DNA from: a virus
Length of the DNA stretch: 42,700 nucleotides
IMG/VR virus record: IMGVR_UViG_3300033388_002348
Coordinates: 1 to 42,700 of that record
Strand: one strand, 5' to 3'
Shown: positions 13,078 through 19,514 of the stretch, piece after piece
How the letters are laid out: each line of letters opens with the position of its first letter
Position numbering within the stretch: position 1 is the stretch's first letter
Made by a program: the position numbers and the translations under genes
The notes under the pieces: generated by a model
What the model was told of the DNA's origin: nothing
Seen by the model: only the letters and a program-made list of their open reading frames with translations
Databases searched by the model: none

Positions 13078-13518
13078 ATGAAAGTATTTTTAGGTGGCAC
13101 TTGTAATGAATCAACATGGAGAAATCAAATTATACCAATGCTAAACATTGAATATTTTAATCCGGTTGTCGATGATTGGACCGAAGATTGTATGGAACGA
13201 GAAGTTAAAGAACGTGAAAACGCTGATTTTTGCCTATTCACAATTACTCCAAGGATGACAGGTGTTTATTCGATAGCTGAAGTTGTAGATGATTCGAACA
13301 AACGACCAGATAAAACGATTCTGGTTATATTAAGAGATGATAAAGAGCTTCGATTTGATGATGCTCAATGGAAATCCCTGGGTGCAGTTGCAAGAATGGT
13401 TCGGCTGAACGGGGGAAATGTTTTTGATAATTTAAAAGCCGCTGCTGTTTTTATGAATGGGATTTGGAAAATGGGAGGATTAAACCATGAAGACAATACT
13501 AAAAACAATACATTTTGA
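13078..13518 (+). CDS. Nucleoside 2-deoxyribosyltransferase-like protein
   Basis: 146 aa. MKVFLGGTCNESTWRNQI, YFNPVVDDW, ADFCLFTITPRMTGVYSIAEVVDDSNKRPDKT and DDAQWKSLGAVARMV match a small deoxyribosyltransferase-like Rossmann family common in phages; the Glu in SIAEV is the likely catalytic residue. The family exchanges or hydrolyses bases on deoxynucleosides, and related folds act on NAD-type substrates, so roles in nucleotide salvage or in neutralising a host defence signal are both possible. It follows the helicase gene by one base, consistent with a replication-time function. The last 32 bases overlap the next gene. Confidence 0.75.
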   Translation: MKVFLGGTCNESTWRNQIIPMLNIEYFNPVVDDWTEDCMEREVKERENADFCLFTITPRMTGVYSIAEVVDDSNKRPDKTILVILRDDKELRFDDAQWKSLGAVARMVRLNGGNVFDNLKAAAVFMNGIWKMGGLNHEDNTKNNTF

Positions 13519-13678
13519 AATGTTTGAAAACAACAATGAACACAAAAGGTTAATGAGTAACCACTTTTTAGATACCGGAAGATGCGTAAGAAACGATCAG
13601 GCAATAACTGGATGTAGGGAAGCTGCAAATCTTTTAAAACGGCTTGAAGAAGCGGTTTTGTCAAAATTAACGGGGTGA
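13487..13678 (+). CDS. Hypothetical protein, 63 aa
   Basis: Starts inside the end of the preceding gene, with GGGAGG as ribosome binding site. Contains HFLDTGRCVRNDQAITGCREAANLLKRLEEAVLSKLTG: a helical C-terminus and two Cys residues, no clear domain. Function unknown. Confidence 0.55.
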   Translation: MKTILKTIHFEMFENNNEHKRLMSNHFLDTGRCVRNDQAITGCREAANLLKRLEEAVLSKLTG

Positions 13679-13683
13679 ATGCC

Positions 13684-13872
13684 ATGAAGACAATTACCGA
13701 AGAGTGTAAAACATTGGATTATATGAAGCAAGAAATGGAACAAAAAGAAGAAATGCACGAACTGGCTTTAATATTGTCAAAAATAGTGCATGATAAATGT
13801 TCGAATGTTCCACATGACATAGGCTTATACTTAGCTGATGCTGTTGATCTTCACAGAATACATAAAGGCTAA
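13684..13872 (+). CDS. Small helical acidic protein, 62 aa
   Basis: The ATG at 13684 is preferred over a GTG at 13675 because GGGGTG is then correctly spaced. Glu/Met-rich helix (YMKQEMEQKEEMHELALILSKIVHDK) followed by a hydrophobic LYLADAVDLHRIHKG end. No domain recognised. Confidence 0.5.
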   Translation: MKTITEECKTLDYMKQEMEQKEEMHELALILSKIVHDKCSNVPHDIGLYLADAVDLHRIHKG

Positions 13873-13875
13873 TCA

Positions 13876-14148
13876 ATGAGAATATTAGAAATTAATAATT
13901 GTATAGAATGCCCATTTAGTAACCATGAATATAAATCATGCAATGAAAAAGATTATGTTATTGATAATTATCCTAATATTCCTAAATGGTGCCACTTAAA
14001 AGATGAAGGACAAATTAAAAAGGCGGTTGTTAATTTTGATATAATAAGAAATTATATTTGGTATGACGATCTGCCTCTGCATGTTCATCAAAGCTTACTG
14101 GAACTATTGGAATATTTTGAATTTATAGAAAACAGGATAGGAAATTAA
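13876..14148 (+). CDS. Cys-containing hypothetical protein, 90 aa
   Basis: The N-terminal half carries NNCIECPFSN, SCNEKDYVIDNYPNIPKWCHL, a CxxCPF...C...IPxWCxL pattern found in small uncharacterised phage proteins and probably binding zinc or iron. The C-terminal half is helical (HVHQSLLELLEYFEFIENRIG). Function unknown. Confidence 0.55.
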   Translation: MRILEINNCIECPFSNHEYKSCNEKDYVIDNYPNIPKWCHLKDEGQIKKAVVNFDIIRNYIWYDDLPLHVHQSLLELLEYFEFIENRIGN

Positions 14149-14151
14149 TCA

Positions 14152-14376
14152 ATGAAAGTAGAAATAAACATAAACAGAAAGAAGCTTGAAAAATATCTTG
14201 GCGAATTAAAACTTGGCTGGGGTGCTGCTTGTTTTATAGATGGATTTAATAATAACCCTTGTCACATATGTAAAATTTTATTTCCAAAAATGCAAAAAAC
14301 TTCTTATACGTGTCCGCAGGAGATATACAGATACAAATACTTAATATCTAAAATAACCAAACTATTAAATCAATAA
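14152..14376 (+). CDS. Small basic protein with three Cys, 74 aa
   Basis: MKVEININRKKLEKYLGELKLGWGAACFIDG ... CHICKILFP ... YTCPQEIYRYKYLISKITKLLNQ. The Cys residues could form a zinc site; the C-terminus is a basic helix. No family recognised. Confidence 0.5.
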   Translation: MKVEININRKKLEKYLGELKLGWGAACFIDGFNNNPCHICKILFPKMQKTSYTCPQEIYRYKYLISKITKLLNQ

Positions 14377-14386
14377 CGGGGTATGA

Positions 14387-14563
14387 ATGATGAAAAAAAC
14401 ATGTTTAAATTGTAAATATGAGCCAAATTGGGGAGTATATAAAATAATTGGATATTGTGGATGGTTTGCAAATAAAAAAATCCCATCGCTTTTTTCTGAG
14501 CACGATATGTATATTAAGAAAGATAAAATAATAGAATATTGCAGGGCCTGGGAGGCCAAATGA
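14387..14563 (+). CDS. Small Cys-rich protein, 58 aa
   Basis: ATG at 14387 (an ATG at 14390 is equally possible) after ACGGGG. CLNCKYEPNWG, GYCGWF and EYCRAWEAK give a likely single zinc site with Trp-rich surroundings, a pattern seen in phage zinc-ribbon proteins. The stop overlaps the next start as ATGA. Confidence 0.55.
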   Translation: MMKKTCLNCKYEPNWGVYKIIGYCGWFANKKIPSLFSEHDMYIKKDKIIEYCRAWEAK

Positions 14564-14811
14564 AAGAAGCACCCAAAGAGATATACCTACAAATAAGCGA
14601 CAAAGAAGGCTATTTACAAACAATCGATGAAAATGGTGGATTTGACCCTGAAGGCGTTACTTGGTGTGTGGATAACATTCATGCTTCGGATATTAAATAT
14701 ATCCGGGAAGATATATACCAAAAGATATTTGAAAAGCTTTGGAAGATGTTTGACAGGTTTGATAAATTATTTGATAAATATACGAGGCTTTTAGATGAAA
14801 AAAAAGACTAA
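14560..14811 (+). CDS. Hypothetical protein, 83 aa
   Basis: The ATG at 14560 is chosen because it overlaps the preceding stop and GGGAGG lies upstream; an ATG at 14539 would give an unlikely N-terminus. EIYLQISDKEGYLQTIDENGGFDPEGVTWCVDNIHASDIKYIRED suggests a small beta domain as in many phage early proteins, followed by an acidic/aromatic helix (KLWKMFDRFDKLFDKYTRLLDE) likely to form a coiled coil. Function unknown. Confidence 0.6.
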   Translation: MKEAPKEIYLQISDKEGYLQTIDENGGFDPEGVTWCVDNIHASDIKYIREDIYQKIFEKLWKMFDRFDKLFDKYTRLLDEKKD

Positions 14812-15265
14812 AAAGCCGAAGAAACTATTCAACACCAAAAAGAAAGAATGTGACTTCTTGTGGTCTACCCTCATAAAAGCACGGGCTGGGTTTGTGTCTG
14901 AATTGTGTGGGTCGGAGGGTAGCTTGCAGTCTCATCACATTATTGGAAAGAGGAATTTAAGCCTTAGATATTCAATCTTGAATGGATTTTGTTGTTTGGC
15001 CGGGGAACATAACTATTTCTTGCACGGAGATAACCCTAATTCGGTCGTTATGACGATGAAAGAAAAAAAAGGTAGCAGCATATACACCGAACTCGAAGTG
15101 GTCAAGAATTCGAAATCAGTGCCCATGACAGCGTATTATGACTATCTGCTTTCCGAGCTTAAACCACACAGACTTGCAATAAAATTTTGGTATGAGTTCC
15201 AGGAGTACAAAACCAAGGCTGCAAACGATCGATATAAACATCTATTAGGACTATTGGAGGGGTGA
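14795..15265 (+). CDS. NinG/HNH-like nuclease
   Basis: 156 aa. Very basic N-terminus (MKKKTKKPKKLFNTKKKECDFLW). The core SLQSHHIIGKRNLSLRYSILNGFCCLAGEHNYFLHGDNP has the paired His, the Asn and the second His of the HNH/beta-beta-alpha-metal fold as found in lambda NinG-type and related phage proteins. It probably cleaves branched or single-stranded DNA during recombination or packaging. It overlaps the previous gene by 17 bases. The classification as NinG versus a generic HNH protein is uncertain. Confidence 0.7.
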   Translation: MKKKTKKPKKLFNTKKKECDFLWSTLIKARAGFVSELCGSEGSLQSHHIIGKRNLSLRYSILNGFCCLAGEHNYFLHGDNPNSVVMTMKEKKGSSIYTELEVVKNSKSVPMTAYYDYLLSELKPHRLAIKFWYEFQEYKTKAANDRYKHLLGLLEG

Positions 15266-15267
15266 AG

Positions 15268-15564
15268 ATGAAAGAATTCAATAAATGTAAAAACTTTTTA
15301 TTAAAAAATGGATGGGAAATTGACGATTCAGAGTTTCTTTTGACAGACGGAATGGATGATATAGCTTTTCATAAACATGGTTGTTATTCGGTGGATTTGG
15401 GGCCAGATGAGATGACTTTTATTGGTGAAATTGGTGACTTTTTTAGTTGTCAAACAAATTATTATACTCTTGTTGGTTTGTTTATAGATCATCGCCAAAT
15501 AAATGCGTCTTACATTTCTATTCGAGGCCATAACGATGAACCACCACACAAAAAGAAGGGGTGA
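15268..15564 (+). CDS. Hypothetical protein, 98 aa
   Basis: ATG at 15268, with GGAGGGG upstream; a GTG at 15262 is the alternative. FLLKNGWEIDDSEFLLTDGMDDIAFHKHGCYSVDLGPDEMTFIGEIGDF alternates short beta strands and turns and looks like a small alpha/beta domain. No known family. It overlaps nothing and has the same orientation as its neighbours. Confidence 0.55.
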   Translation: MKEFNKCKNFLLKNGWEIDDSEFLLTDGMDDIAFHKHGCYSVDLGPDEMTFIGEIGDFFSCQTNYYTLVGLFIDHRQINASYISIRGHNDEPPHKKKG

Positions 15565-15568
15565 GATA

Positions 15569-15832
15569 GTGAAATTATATAAGATTAAAGAGCTTGAATG
15601 GGAAGAGTATGGGGGTGTGTTTAGATCGTGGGTTTTAGGTGGAAGGTATGTAATTTATAAGACTTTTGATCGTATTGTTAGGTTTTATTATAGTGGTTCT
15701 AACCTTGATGAAGATTATATAAAATCCTATACGGCCAAGAGTATAGAAGATTTAAAAAAAGTCGCCAAAGAAGATTGGGACCGTAGATTGTCTCAGTGTT
15801 TAGACCTTGTAAAGGAGATAGACCATGACTGA
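15569..15832 (+). CDS. Hypothetical protein, 87 aa, GTG start
   Basis: The GTG at 15569 follows AAGGGGTG; an ATG further upstream (15503) would overlap the previous gene by over 60 bases and lacks a ribosome binding site. KLYKIKELEWEEYGGVFRSWVLGGRYVIYKTFDRIVRFYYSG reads as a four-strand beta sheet and is followed by a helix (AKSIEDLKKVAKEDWDRRLSQ). This layout recurs in small phage proteins of unknown role. Confidence 0.6.
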   Translation: MKLYKIKELEWEEYGGVFRSWVLGGRYVIYKTFDRIVRFYYSGSNLDEDYIKSYTAKSIEDLKKVAKEDWDRRLSQCLDLVKEIDHD

Positions 15833-16028
15833 TGATAAATTGTTCGGAGAGATGCTAACGTTTAAAGATGCTCATGATCGTGATGAGCTTGGTATGATAA
15901 TATCAAATCAAATTGATATAATGTATGAAGGTAGCGCTTGCGTTTCAATAAAGAAATGGCCTGCCCTGACAAACTCAATATTGAGATGGCATATAGCTAA
16001 AATTCGGAGGATGGTGGATTATGATTAA
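15825..16028 (+). CDS. Hypothetical protein, 67 aa
   Basis: Overlaps the previous gene by eight bases, with AAAGGAG upstream. MTDDKLFGEMLTFKDAHDRDELGMIISNQIDIMYEGSACVS then a basic end (RWHIAKIRRMVDYD). No domain recognised. Confidence 0.5.
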   Translation: MTDDKLFGEMLTFKDAHDRDELGMIISNQIDIMYEGSACVSIKKWPALTNSILRWHIAKIRRMVDYD

Positions 16029-16233
16029 GTGGATAAGTGTAAAAGATAGGTTGCCGGACATCGATAAAATAGTATTGTGTCTTATAGAAGTTGGCCTTTT
16101 GTCTCAAAGGTATAAAAAAATAATGGAATCTAAGAGGTACAAGATGGCTAATTGTGATATTAAATGCTTTATCGGTGAAAATAGATATAATAAAGTCACC
16201 CATTGGGCTGAAATAAACTACCCGGAGGAATAG
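16021..16233 (+). CDS. DUF551-type small protein, 70 aa
   Basis: Starts WISVKDRLPDIDK and ends VTHWAEINYPEE, the two conserved ends of the DUF551 family of small phage and prophage proteins. The middle (RYKKIMESKRYKMANCDIKCFIGENRY) is variable as usual. Function of the family is unknown. Confidence 0.75.
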   Translation: MIKWISVKDRLPDIDKIVLCLIEVGLLSQRYKKIMESKRYKMANCDIKCFIGENRYNKVTHWAEINYPEE

Positions 16234-16240
16234 AGAATAT

Positions 16241-16311
16241 ATGGCGGGTGATGCCAAGCCATAAGGGAAAACGCTGCTTGGACTCTGTTGAGTGCGGTCC
16301 CTTCCCGCCAT
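16241..16311 (+). ncRNA. Candidate compact pseudoknotted RNA, 71 nt
   Basis: ATGGCGGG (16241-16248) pairs with CCCGCCAT (16304-16311). Inside, CCAAGC (16254-16259) pairs with GCTTGG (16276-16281), while AAGGGA (16263-16268), located in that loop, pairs with TCCCTT (16298-16303): an H-type pseudoknot. A hairpin ACTC-TGTT-GAGT (16282-16293) lies in its second loop. The TCCCTT strand abuts the closing stem, allowing coaxial stacking. All four stems are perfect. It sits between the DUF551-like gene and the acyl carrier protein gene, where a riboswitch, small ribozyme or processed RNA would fit. No known class was matched. Confidence 0.6.
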
Positions 16312-16357
16312 TAATATTTCACAAAATATGATCCACAAACACTTTAGGGGTTAATAT

Positions 16358-16573
16358 ATGAAGGATATAATAAAAAATATATCGGGAATAGAAGAGTTAT
16401 CAACGGATACCACATTTGATGAATTGGGTTTTGATTCTTTAGACTTGGCTGAGACTATGATGCAAGCCGAGGATAAGTTCGGGATACAGATCCCAGATGA
16501 TGGCATTGAAGAAATAGACACGGTTCAGGATGCGATTGATTTGGTTGAATCGCTTAGAAAGGAGGGGATATGA
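16358..16573 (+). CDS. Acyl carrier protein
   Basis: 71 aa. FDELGFDSLDLAETMMQAEDKFGIQIPDD contains the phosphopantetheine attachment Ser (S27 in DSLD), followed by the acidic helix II and a C-terminal helix (VQDAIDLVESLRKEG) as in bacterial AcpP. It is slightly shorter than AcpP (about 78 aa). The host holo-ACP synthase would load the cofactor. No other lipid gene is visible in the window, so it may serve host fatty acid or lipid A enzymes, or act as a decoy. The end overlaps the following membrane protein gene by four bases (ATGA). Confidence 0.88.
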   Translation: MKDIIKNISGIEELSTDTTFDELGFDSLDLAETMMQAEDKFGIQIPDDGIEEIDTVQDAIDLVESLRKEGI

Positions 16574-16857
16574 CTGAAAAAACAGCGTTGTTAATATATC
16601 GATTGGGTTTTGTGGTTTTGGTTTATGGAATAATGATTTATTTTGTAATTTCTGGTTCTGTTGGGTTTAATATAACAATAACCCATATACATAAATTCGA
16701 AACACCAATAGAAATAAACGATTACATGTATGTGGATTACCCGGACGCTCTTAAGGAAATAAAAGAGTTGATCGGAGCAAATCAGGCCGAATTAGAAGTG
16801 TATAGGCCGCATATTAAAGAGTTTATTAGAATGACATCAGACTTAAACAATCCTTGA
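16570..16857 (+). CDS. Membrane-anchored protein, 95 aa
   Basis: One N-terminal membrane segment (LGFVVLVYGIMIYFVISGSVGF), then a soluble part with helices (DALKEIKELIGANQAELEVYRPHIKEFIRMT). Translationally coupled to the acyl carrier protein gene. Function unknown; the pairing with an ACP raises the possibility of a membrane-lipid related role, which is inference. Confidence 0.55.
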   Translation: MTEKTALLIYRLGFVVLVYGIMIYFVISGSVGFNITITHIHKFETPIEINDYMYVDYPDALKEIKELIGANQAELEVYRPHIKEFIRMTSDLNNP

Positions 16858-16882
16858 CTATCAAGGGTTTGTGTGATAAAAA
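16854..16882 (+). promoter_or_regulatory. Putative promoter upstream of the 16892 gene
   Basis: TTGACT (16854-16859), 17-base spacer, TAAAAA (16877-16882) preceded by TG-N (extended -10). It has the same architecture as the promoters at 7198-7226, 7261-7289 and 19007-19035, which supports it. It would start an internal transcript for the small genes upstream of the terminase. Confidence 0.5.
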
Positions 16883-16891
16883 GGGGGTAAT

Positions 16892-17104
16892 ATGAATGTG
16901 TTTTTTGGAGGTTTATTTTTAATAATTTTTATTTGGTTGGTTAGTCTTGACCAGGAATTGTCTAAATTAAAAACAAACTGGAATCGTTATTTGGTGGGAG
17001 CAAAGGACTTGGAACGTGTAGAATCAGAACTTGAACGTTTAAAAGACTTGTTTAAATCAGTGCAGGAAATAAAACGTGATAGATTGCCAAGGAGGACGCA
17101 ATGA
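16892..17104 (+). CDS. One-TM coiled-coil protein, 70 aa
   Basis: A membrane helix at the extreme N-terminus (FFGGLFLIIFIWLVSL) is followed by a charged coiled coil (LERVESELERLKDLFKSVQEIKRDR). The layout resembles a small inner-membrane spanin subunit or other membrane-tethered coiled coil, but there is no outer-membrane partner gene with a lipobox overlapping it. AAGGGGG ribosome binding site. Function unknown. Confidence 0.55.
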   Translation: MNVFFGGLFLIIFIWLVSLDQELSKLKTNWNRYLVGAKDLERVESELERLKDLFKSVQEIKRDRLPRRTQ

Positions 17105-17469
17105 AAGAATGCTGTGAAACATGCTGGAAAGAGCCTACAGTCGATTATAAAAACATTGAAGGCACAACTTATATAGCACCACAAGACACCATTAACCCAA
17201 AGTGTATAGATTTGTATGGTTCTCTGTGCCCATATCATCCAGGAAGAAAAGATGGAAAGTGGGAGCCGAAAGAAAGTATTAATCCAGTTGTGACATATTC
17301 AGAAAAACCCGGATCAATAATCAGTTGCCATAAAAACTGTATCGGCTGTGTTAATGTAAATAGTTTCGTGAAAATCGTGGACTGCATAGACGGAAACGGA
17401 TTGCTTTGTAAGTTTCATAAAACTTGGCGCAAAAAAGGGGGTAATGCTTATGTCTCAAGAAGTATTTAG
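17101..17469 (+). CDS. Cys-rich protein, 122 aa
   Basis: Starts ECCETCWKEP and contains NPKCIDLYGSLCPYHPG, ISCHKNCIGCVNV and VDCIDGNGLLCKFHKTW. Two copies of a C...LCxxH unit (LCPYHPG and LCKFHKTW) suggest an internal duplication of a zinc-binding half. Overlaps its neighbours by four and 20 bases. Function unknown; one of many small Cys-rich genes in this arm. Confidence 0.6.
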   Translation: MKECCETCWKEPTVDYKNIEGTTYIAPQDTINPKCIDLYGSLCPYHPGRKDGKWEPKESINPVVTYSEKPGSIISCHKNCIGCVNVNSFVKIVDCIDGNGLLCKFHKTWRKKGGNAYVSRSI

Positions 17470-17818
17470 TAAGCCAAATGGGTATATAGGTAGATACCCG
17501 CAAACATTTAATGTTAAGATGCCGCTAATAAATGACAAAAAGGGGGATAAGATGGAAGAGAATTGTGAAAAATGCGCTCGAACTAATGAGGGCAACGGTA
17601 AATGTAGTATAAGAAACGAAAAGGCTGTCGCTTATGTAAGTCACTGTAGGTTTAATCCTATATTAAAGGATCATTTTCTTGTTAAGAGGGTGACCAAAGA
17701 AGAGGCACTGGAGGCGTTAGCTTGGCTTGAAAATTATCTTGGTATTGCGACCGAAGATAAAGAGAACAAAATAAAATCCAAGGCGAGTACTATCCAATCT
17801 TACATAGAAAGGACATAA
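17450..17818 (+). CDS. Cys-containing hypothetical protein, 122 aa
   Basis: The ATG at 17450 fits the upstream GGGGG best; an internal ATG at 17552 with AAAAAGGGGG just upstream would give an 88-aa product beginning EENCEKCARTNEGNGKC and may be the true start or a second one. After the Cys-rich part comes a helical domain (VTKEEALEALAWLENYLGI ... SKASTIQSYIER). The first 34 codons could be a remnant of another gene. Function unknown. Confidence 0.5.
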   Translation: MSQEVFSKPNGYIGRYPQTFNVKMPLINDKKGDKMEENCEKCARTNEGNGKCSIRNEKAVAYVSHCRFNPILKDHFLVKRVTKEEALEALAWLENYLGIATEDKENKIKSKASTIQSYIERT

Positions 17819-17836
17819 CAATGAAAGATTTATAAA

Positions 17837-18010
17837 ATGTGGGAAACAATAATTATAATTGTCTTAATATGTGTTTTTGGCCGGATGGCGTACAAGGCCG
17901 GGTATGAAAATGGATATTTGGACTGCAAGAACGAAAGGGGACAAAATGAAACATGTAATAAAAGGACAGGACGACGAGAAGGTAATGGAGTGGAGTATAA
18001 GTATAGATGA
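17837..18010 (+). CDS. Small membrane protein with YxxGYxxGY-like motif, 57 aa
   Basis: ATG at 17837, without a strong ribosome binding site. A membrane helix (TIIIIVLICVFGRMAY) is followed by KAGYENGYLDCKNERG, a motif seen in small phage membrane proteins (G-Y-x-x-G-Y), then a basic tail. It overlaps the next gene by 65 bases in another frame, so the annotated end may not be its functional end. Confidence 0.45.
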   Translation: MWETIIIIVLICVFGRMAYKAGYENGYLDCKNERGQNETCNKRTGRREGNGVEYKYR

Positions 18011-18152
18011 TGGCGAGGTTTTGGTTAATTGTAACGATCACCATGTGTTCTTGATTAGGGTAGACGGTTCATGCGTTTTATGTGATGGTGCTGCGAGCGC
18101 CGGACTTGCAGCTGGTAGAGATGGTTATTGTATAAAGATACGTAAAGATTAA
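17946..18152 (+). CDS. Hypothetical protein, 68 aa
   Basis: The ATG at 17946 is chosen because AAAGGGGA lies five bases upstream. MKHVIKGQDDEKVMEWSISIDDGEVLVNCNDHHVFLIRVDGSCVLCDG alternates beta strands and ends with a Gly/Ala-rich segment and KIRKD. No family recognised. Confidence 0.5.
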   Translation: MKHVIKGQDDEKVMEWSISIDDGEVLVNCNDHHVFLIRVDGSCVLCDGAASAGLAAGRDGYCIKIRKD

Positions 18153-18183
18153 CCCACACCCTACTATTAACCAAGGAGGTAAC

Positions 18184-18420
18184 ATGCAAGTATTAAAAAG
18201 TAAATATACAAAAGGCTTAAAAGATGGCACAGGCGTTAGTTTTGAGATTGGGGATGAGGTAACATATATGGACATAAATAAAAAAACTGGGACGGTTAAG
18301 GTAATAAGTGATAGAATGACACATTTAAACGGAAATTATGGGTATGAGGCCACGTGTGACCGGTTTGGTGATTTTTTTATGTCAGAGCAAAATATAGTTA
18401 ATTGGGAGGGTAAAGCATAA
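18184..18420 (+). CDS. Hypothetical beta-rich protein, 78 aa
   Basis: AAGGAGG precedes the ATG. FEIGDEVTYMDINKKTGTVKVISDRMTHLNGNYGYEATC suggests a small SH3-like or KOW-like barrel. The stop overlaps the next ATG by one base. Function unknown. Confidence 0.55.
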   Translation: MQVLKSKYTKGLKDGTGVSFEIGDEVTYMDINKKTGTVKVISDRMTHLNGNYGYEATCDRFGDFFMSEQNIVNWEGKA

Positions 18421-18701
18421 TGGACTATTTAAAACAAGCAGAGAAGGAAAACAAGGAAGAAATGGATCGAGCGAAGGTTTGTTTGATTAAAGAGATTTTA
18501 AGGCTCAAGAAGAGTCTTGAAAATGAGATCATTAATGGTCAAAAACGGTCTGTAGTCTTGGCGGGGTTGATTAATAGTATTAATGAAGGAACTAAAAAGG
18601 TTGTAATTGCACAGGGAGATTACGGTAGGGGAGAGAACAAATACGCCAGTGCTGACGTTGATAAGGGCCAAGAAAACGAGAGAATACACGTAAAACTGTA
18701 A
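18420..18701 (+). CDS. Hypothetical helical protein, 93 aa
   Basis: Long charged helices (AEKENKEEMDRAKVCLIKEI; LKKSLENEIINGQKRSVV) likely to be coiled-coil, then a less structured tail. Coupled to the upstream gene (TAATG). No domain recognised. Confidence 0.5.
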   Translation: MDYLKQAEKENKEEMDRAKVCLIKEILRLKKSLENEIINGQKRSVVLAGLINSINEGTKKVVIAQGDYGRGENKYASADVDKGQENERIHVKL

Positions 18702-18726
18702 CCTTTTTACCCACTAAGGAGGTATC

Positions 18727-18969
18727 ATGGTTTTTAAATTTACAATTAAAGAGGACGGTAAACGAGATGAGTCCACAAGTATAATTTCAGACAATATTTG
18801 TTTTTTCAAGACACTTGATTACCCTGATAGAACCGGCGGCACTGGATATTACTATCTTAAAATATTTATGAATGGTGGGTTTTCTATCGACCTCACCTAT
18901 ACAGACATAAAAGAGCGTGATGCGCAAGAACGGAGATTAAACGACTTCTTTCTCCTTCCTGCTGTGTAA
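18727..18969 (+). CDS. Hypothetical protein, 80 aa, last gene before the late promoter
   Basis: AAGGAGG ribosome binding site. VFKFTIKEDGKRDESTSI then SDNICFFKTLDYPD, GGTGYYYLKIFMNGGFSIDLTYTDI, a beta-strand series. It ends 38 bases before the promoter and inverted repeat that precede the terminase small subunit gene. Function unknown. Confidence 0.55.
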   Translation: MVFKFTIKEDGKRDESTSIISDNICFFKTLDYPDRTGGTGYYYLKIFMNGGFSIDLTYTDIKERDAQERRLNDFFLLPAV

Positions 18970-19006
18970 AAAATACCCACCTGTAACCAAATTACCCACT
19001 TTTCTC

Positions 19007-19035
19007 TTGACATGGGGTATCTACAATGATATTGA
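19007..19035 (+). promoter_or_regulatory. Late promoter for the packaging and head operon, probably leaderless
   Basis: TTGACA (19007-19012), a 17-base spacer and TATTGA (19030-19035) with an extended TG-N. Six bases separate the -10 from the ATG at 19042, exactly as at the Cro-like gene. No ribosome binding site precedes that ATG. A perfect inverted repeat overlaps the spacer and the -10. Confidence 0.6.
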
Positions 19036-19044
19036 TACCCCATG
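19011..19044. promoter_or_regulatory. 11-bp perfect inverted repeat at the terminase promoter
   Basis: CATGGGGTATC (19011-19021) and GATACCCCATG (19034-19044) are exact reverse complements with a 12-bp centre, and the right arm contains the start codon. It covers the spacer and -10 of the promoter, so it could be an operator for a late regulator, a hairpin on the 5' end of the mRNA, or a recognition site for the packaging machinery (a pac-like site, often near the small terminase gene). Confidence 0.6.
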
Positions 19045-19509
19045 GCTAAATCTAAAAAACAGACTGAGCCAAAAATAAAAGAAATAACGAAAGACAGTTT
19101 TGGCCGGCCCACAAAGTATAAACCTGAGTATTGTCAGGCACTTATTGATTATTTTGATATAGAGCTATTTCAATCAATCGGTGGGAAACAAAAACCAAAC
19201 AACCTACCATTCATTCAATCATTCTGCGCAACTATCGGAATTACAAAACCAACTTTACACAATTGGATTAGAATATACCCTGACTTTTTTTCCGCCTATA
19301 AAAAGGCAAAAGCAAAACAAAAGGAAATGCTTGTTAATTTAACATTGTCAGGTGCCTGGAATCCAGCAATGGCAATATTCACCGCAAAGAATATTTTACA
19401 GTGGTCAGATAAACAAAAGATTGAGCACTCCGGACCAGATGGTGGACCTATTGAAACACGGTCTACTATGGATACTGAGGCTTTAAAGAAGGCGTTGAAA
19501 GGGGGATAA
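19042..19509 (+). CDS. Terminase small subunit
   Basis: 155 aa. FGRPTKYKPEYCQALIDYFD and ITKPTLHNWIRIYPDFFSAYKKAKAKQKEMLVNLTLSGAWNPAMAIFTAKNILQWSDKQKIEHSGPDGGPIE are characteristic of small terminase subunits with an N-terminal helix-turn-helix DNA-binding domain (about 65-90). It recognises the packaging site and activates the large subunit encoded about 700 bases downstream. Small genes separate the two, which is common. Confidence 0.9.
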   Translation: MAKSKKQTEPKIKEITKDSFGRPTKYKPEYCQALIDYFDIELFQSIGGKQKPNNLPFIQSFCATIGITKPTLHNWIRIYPDFFSAYKKAKAKQKEMLVNLTLSGAWNPAMAIFTAKNILQWSDKQKIEHSGPDGGPIETRSTMDTEALKKALKGG

Positions 19510-19514
19510 ATATA

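Noticed and set aside
15997-16338. 113-aa minus-strand frame over the pseudoknot RNA
   Set aside because: Overlaps the DUF551-like gene on the other strand, low-complexity hydrophobic product, no conserved motif.
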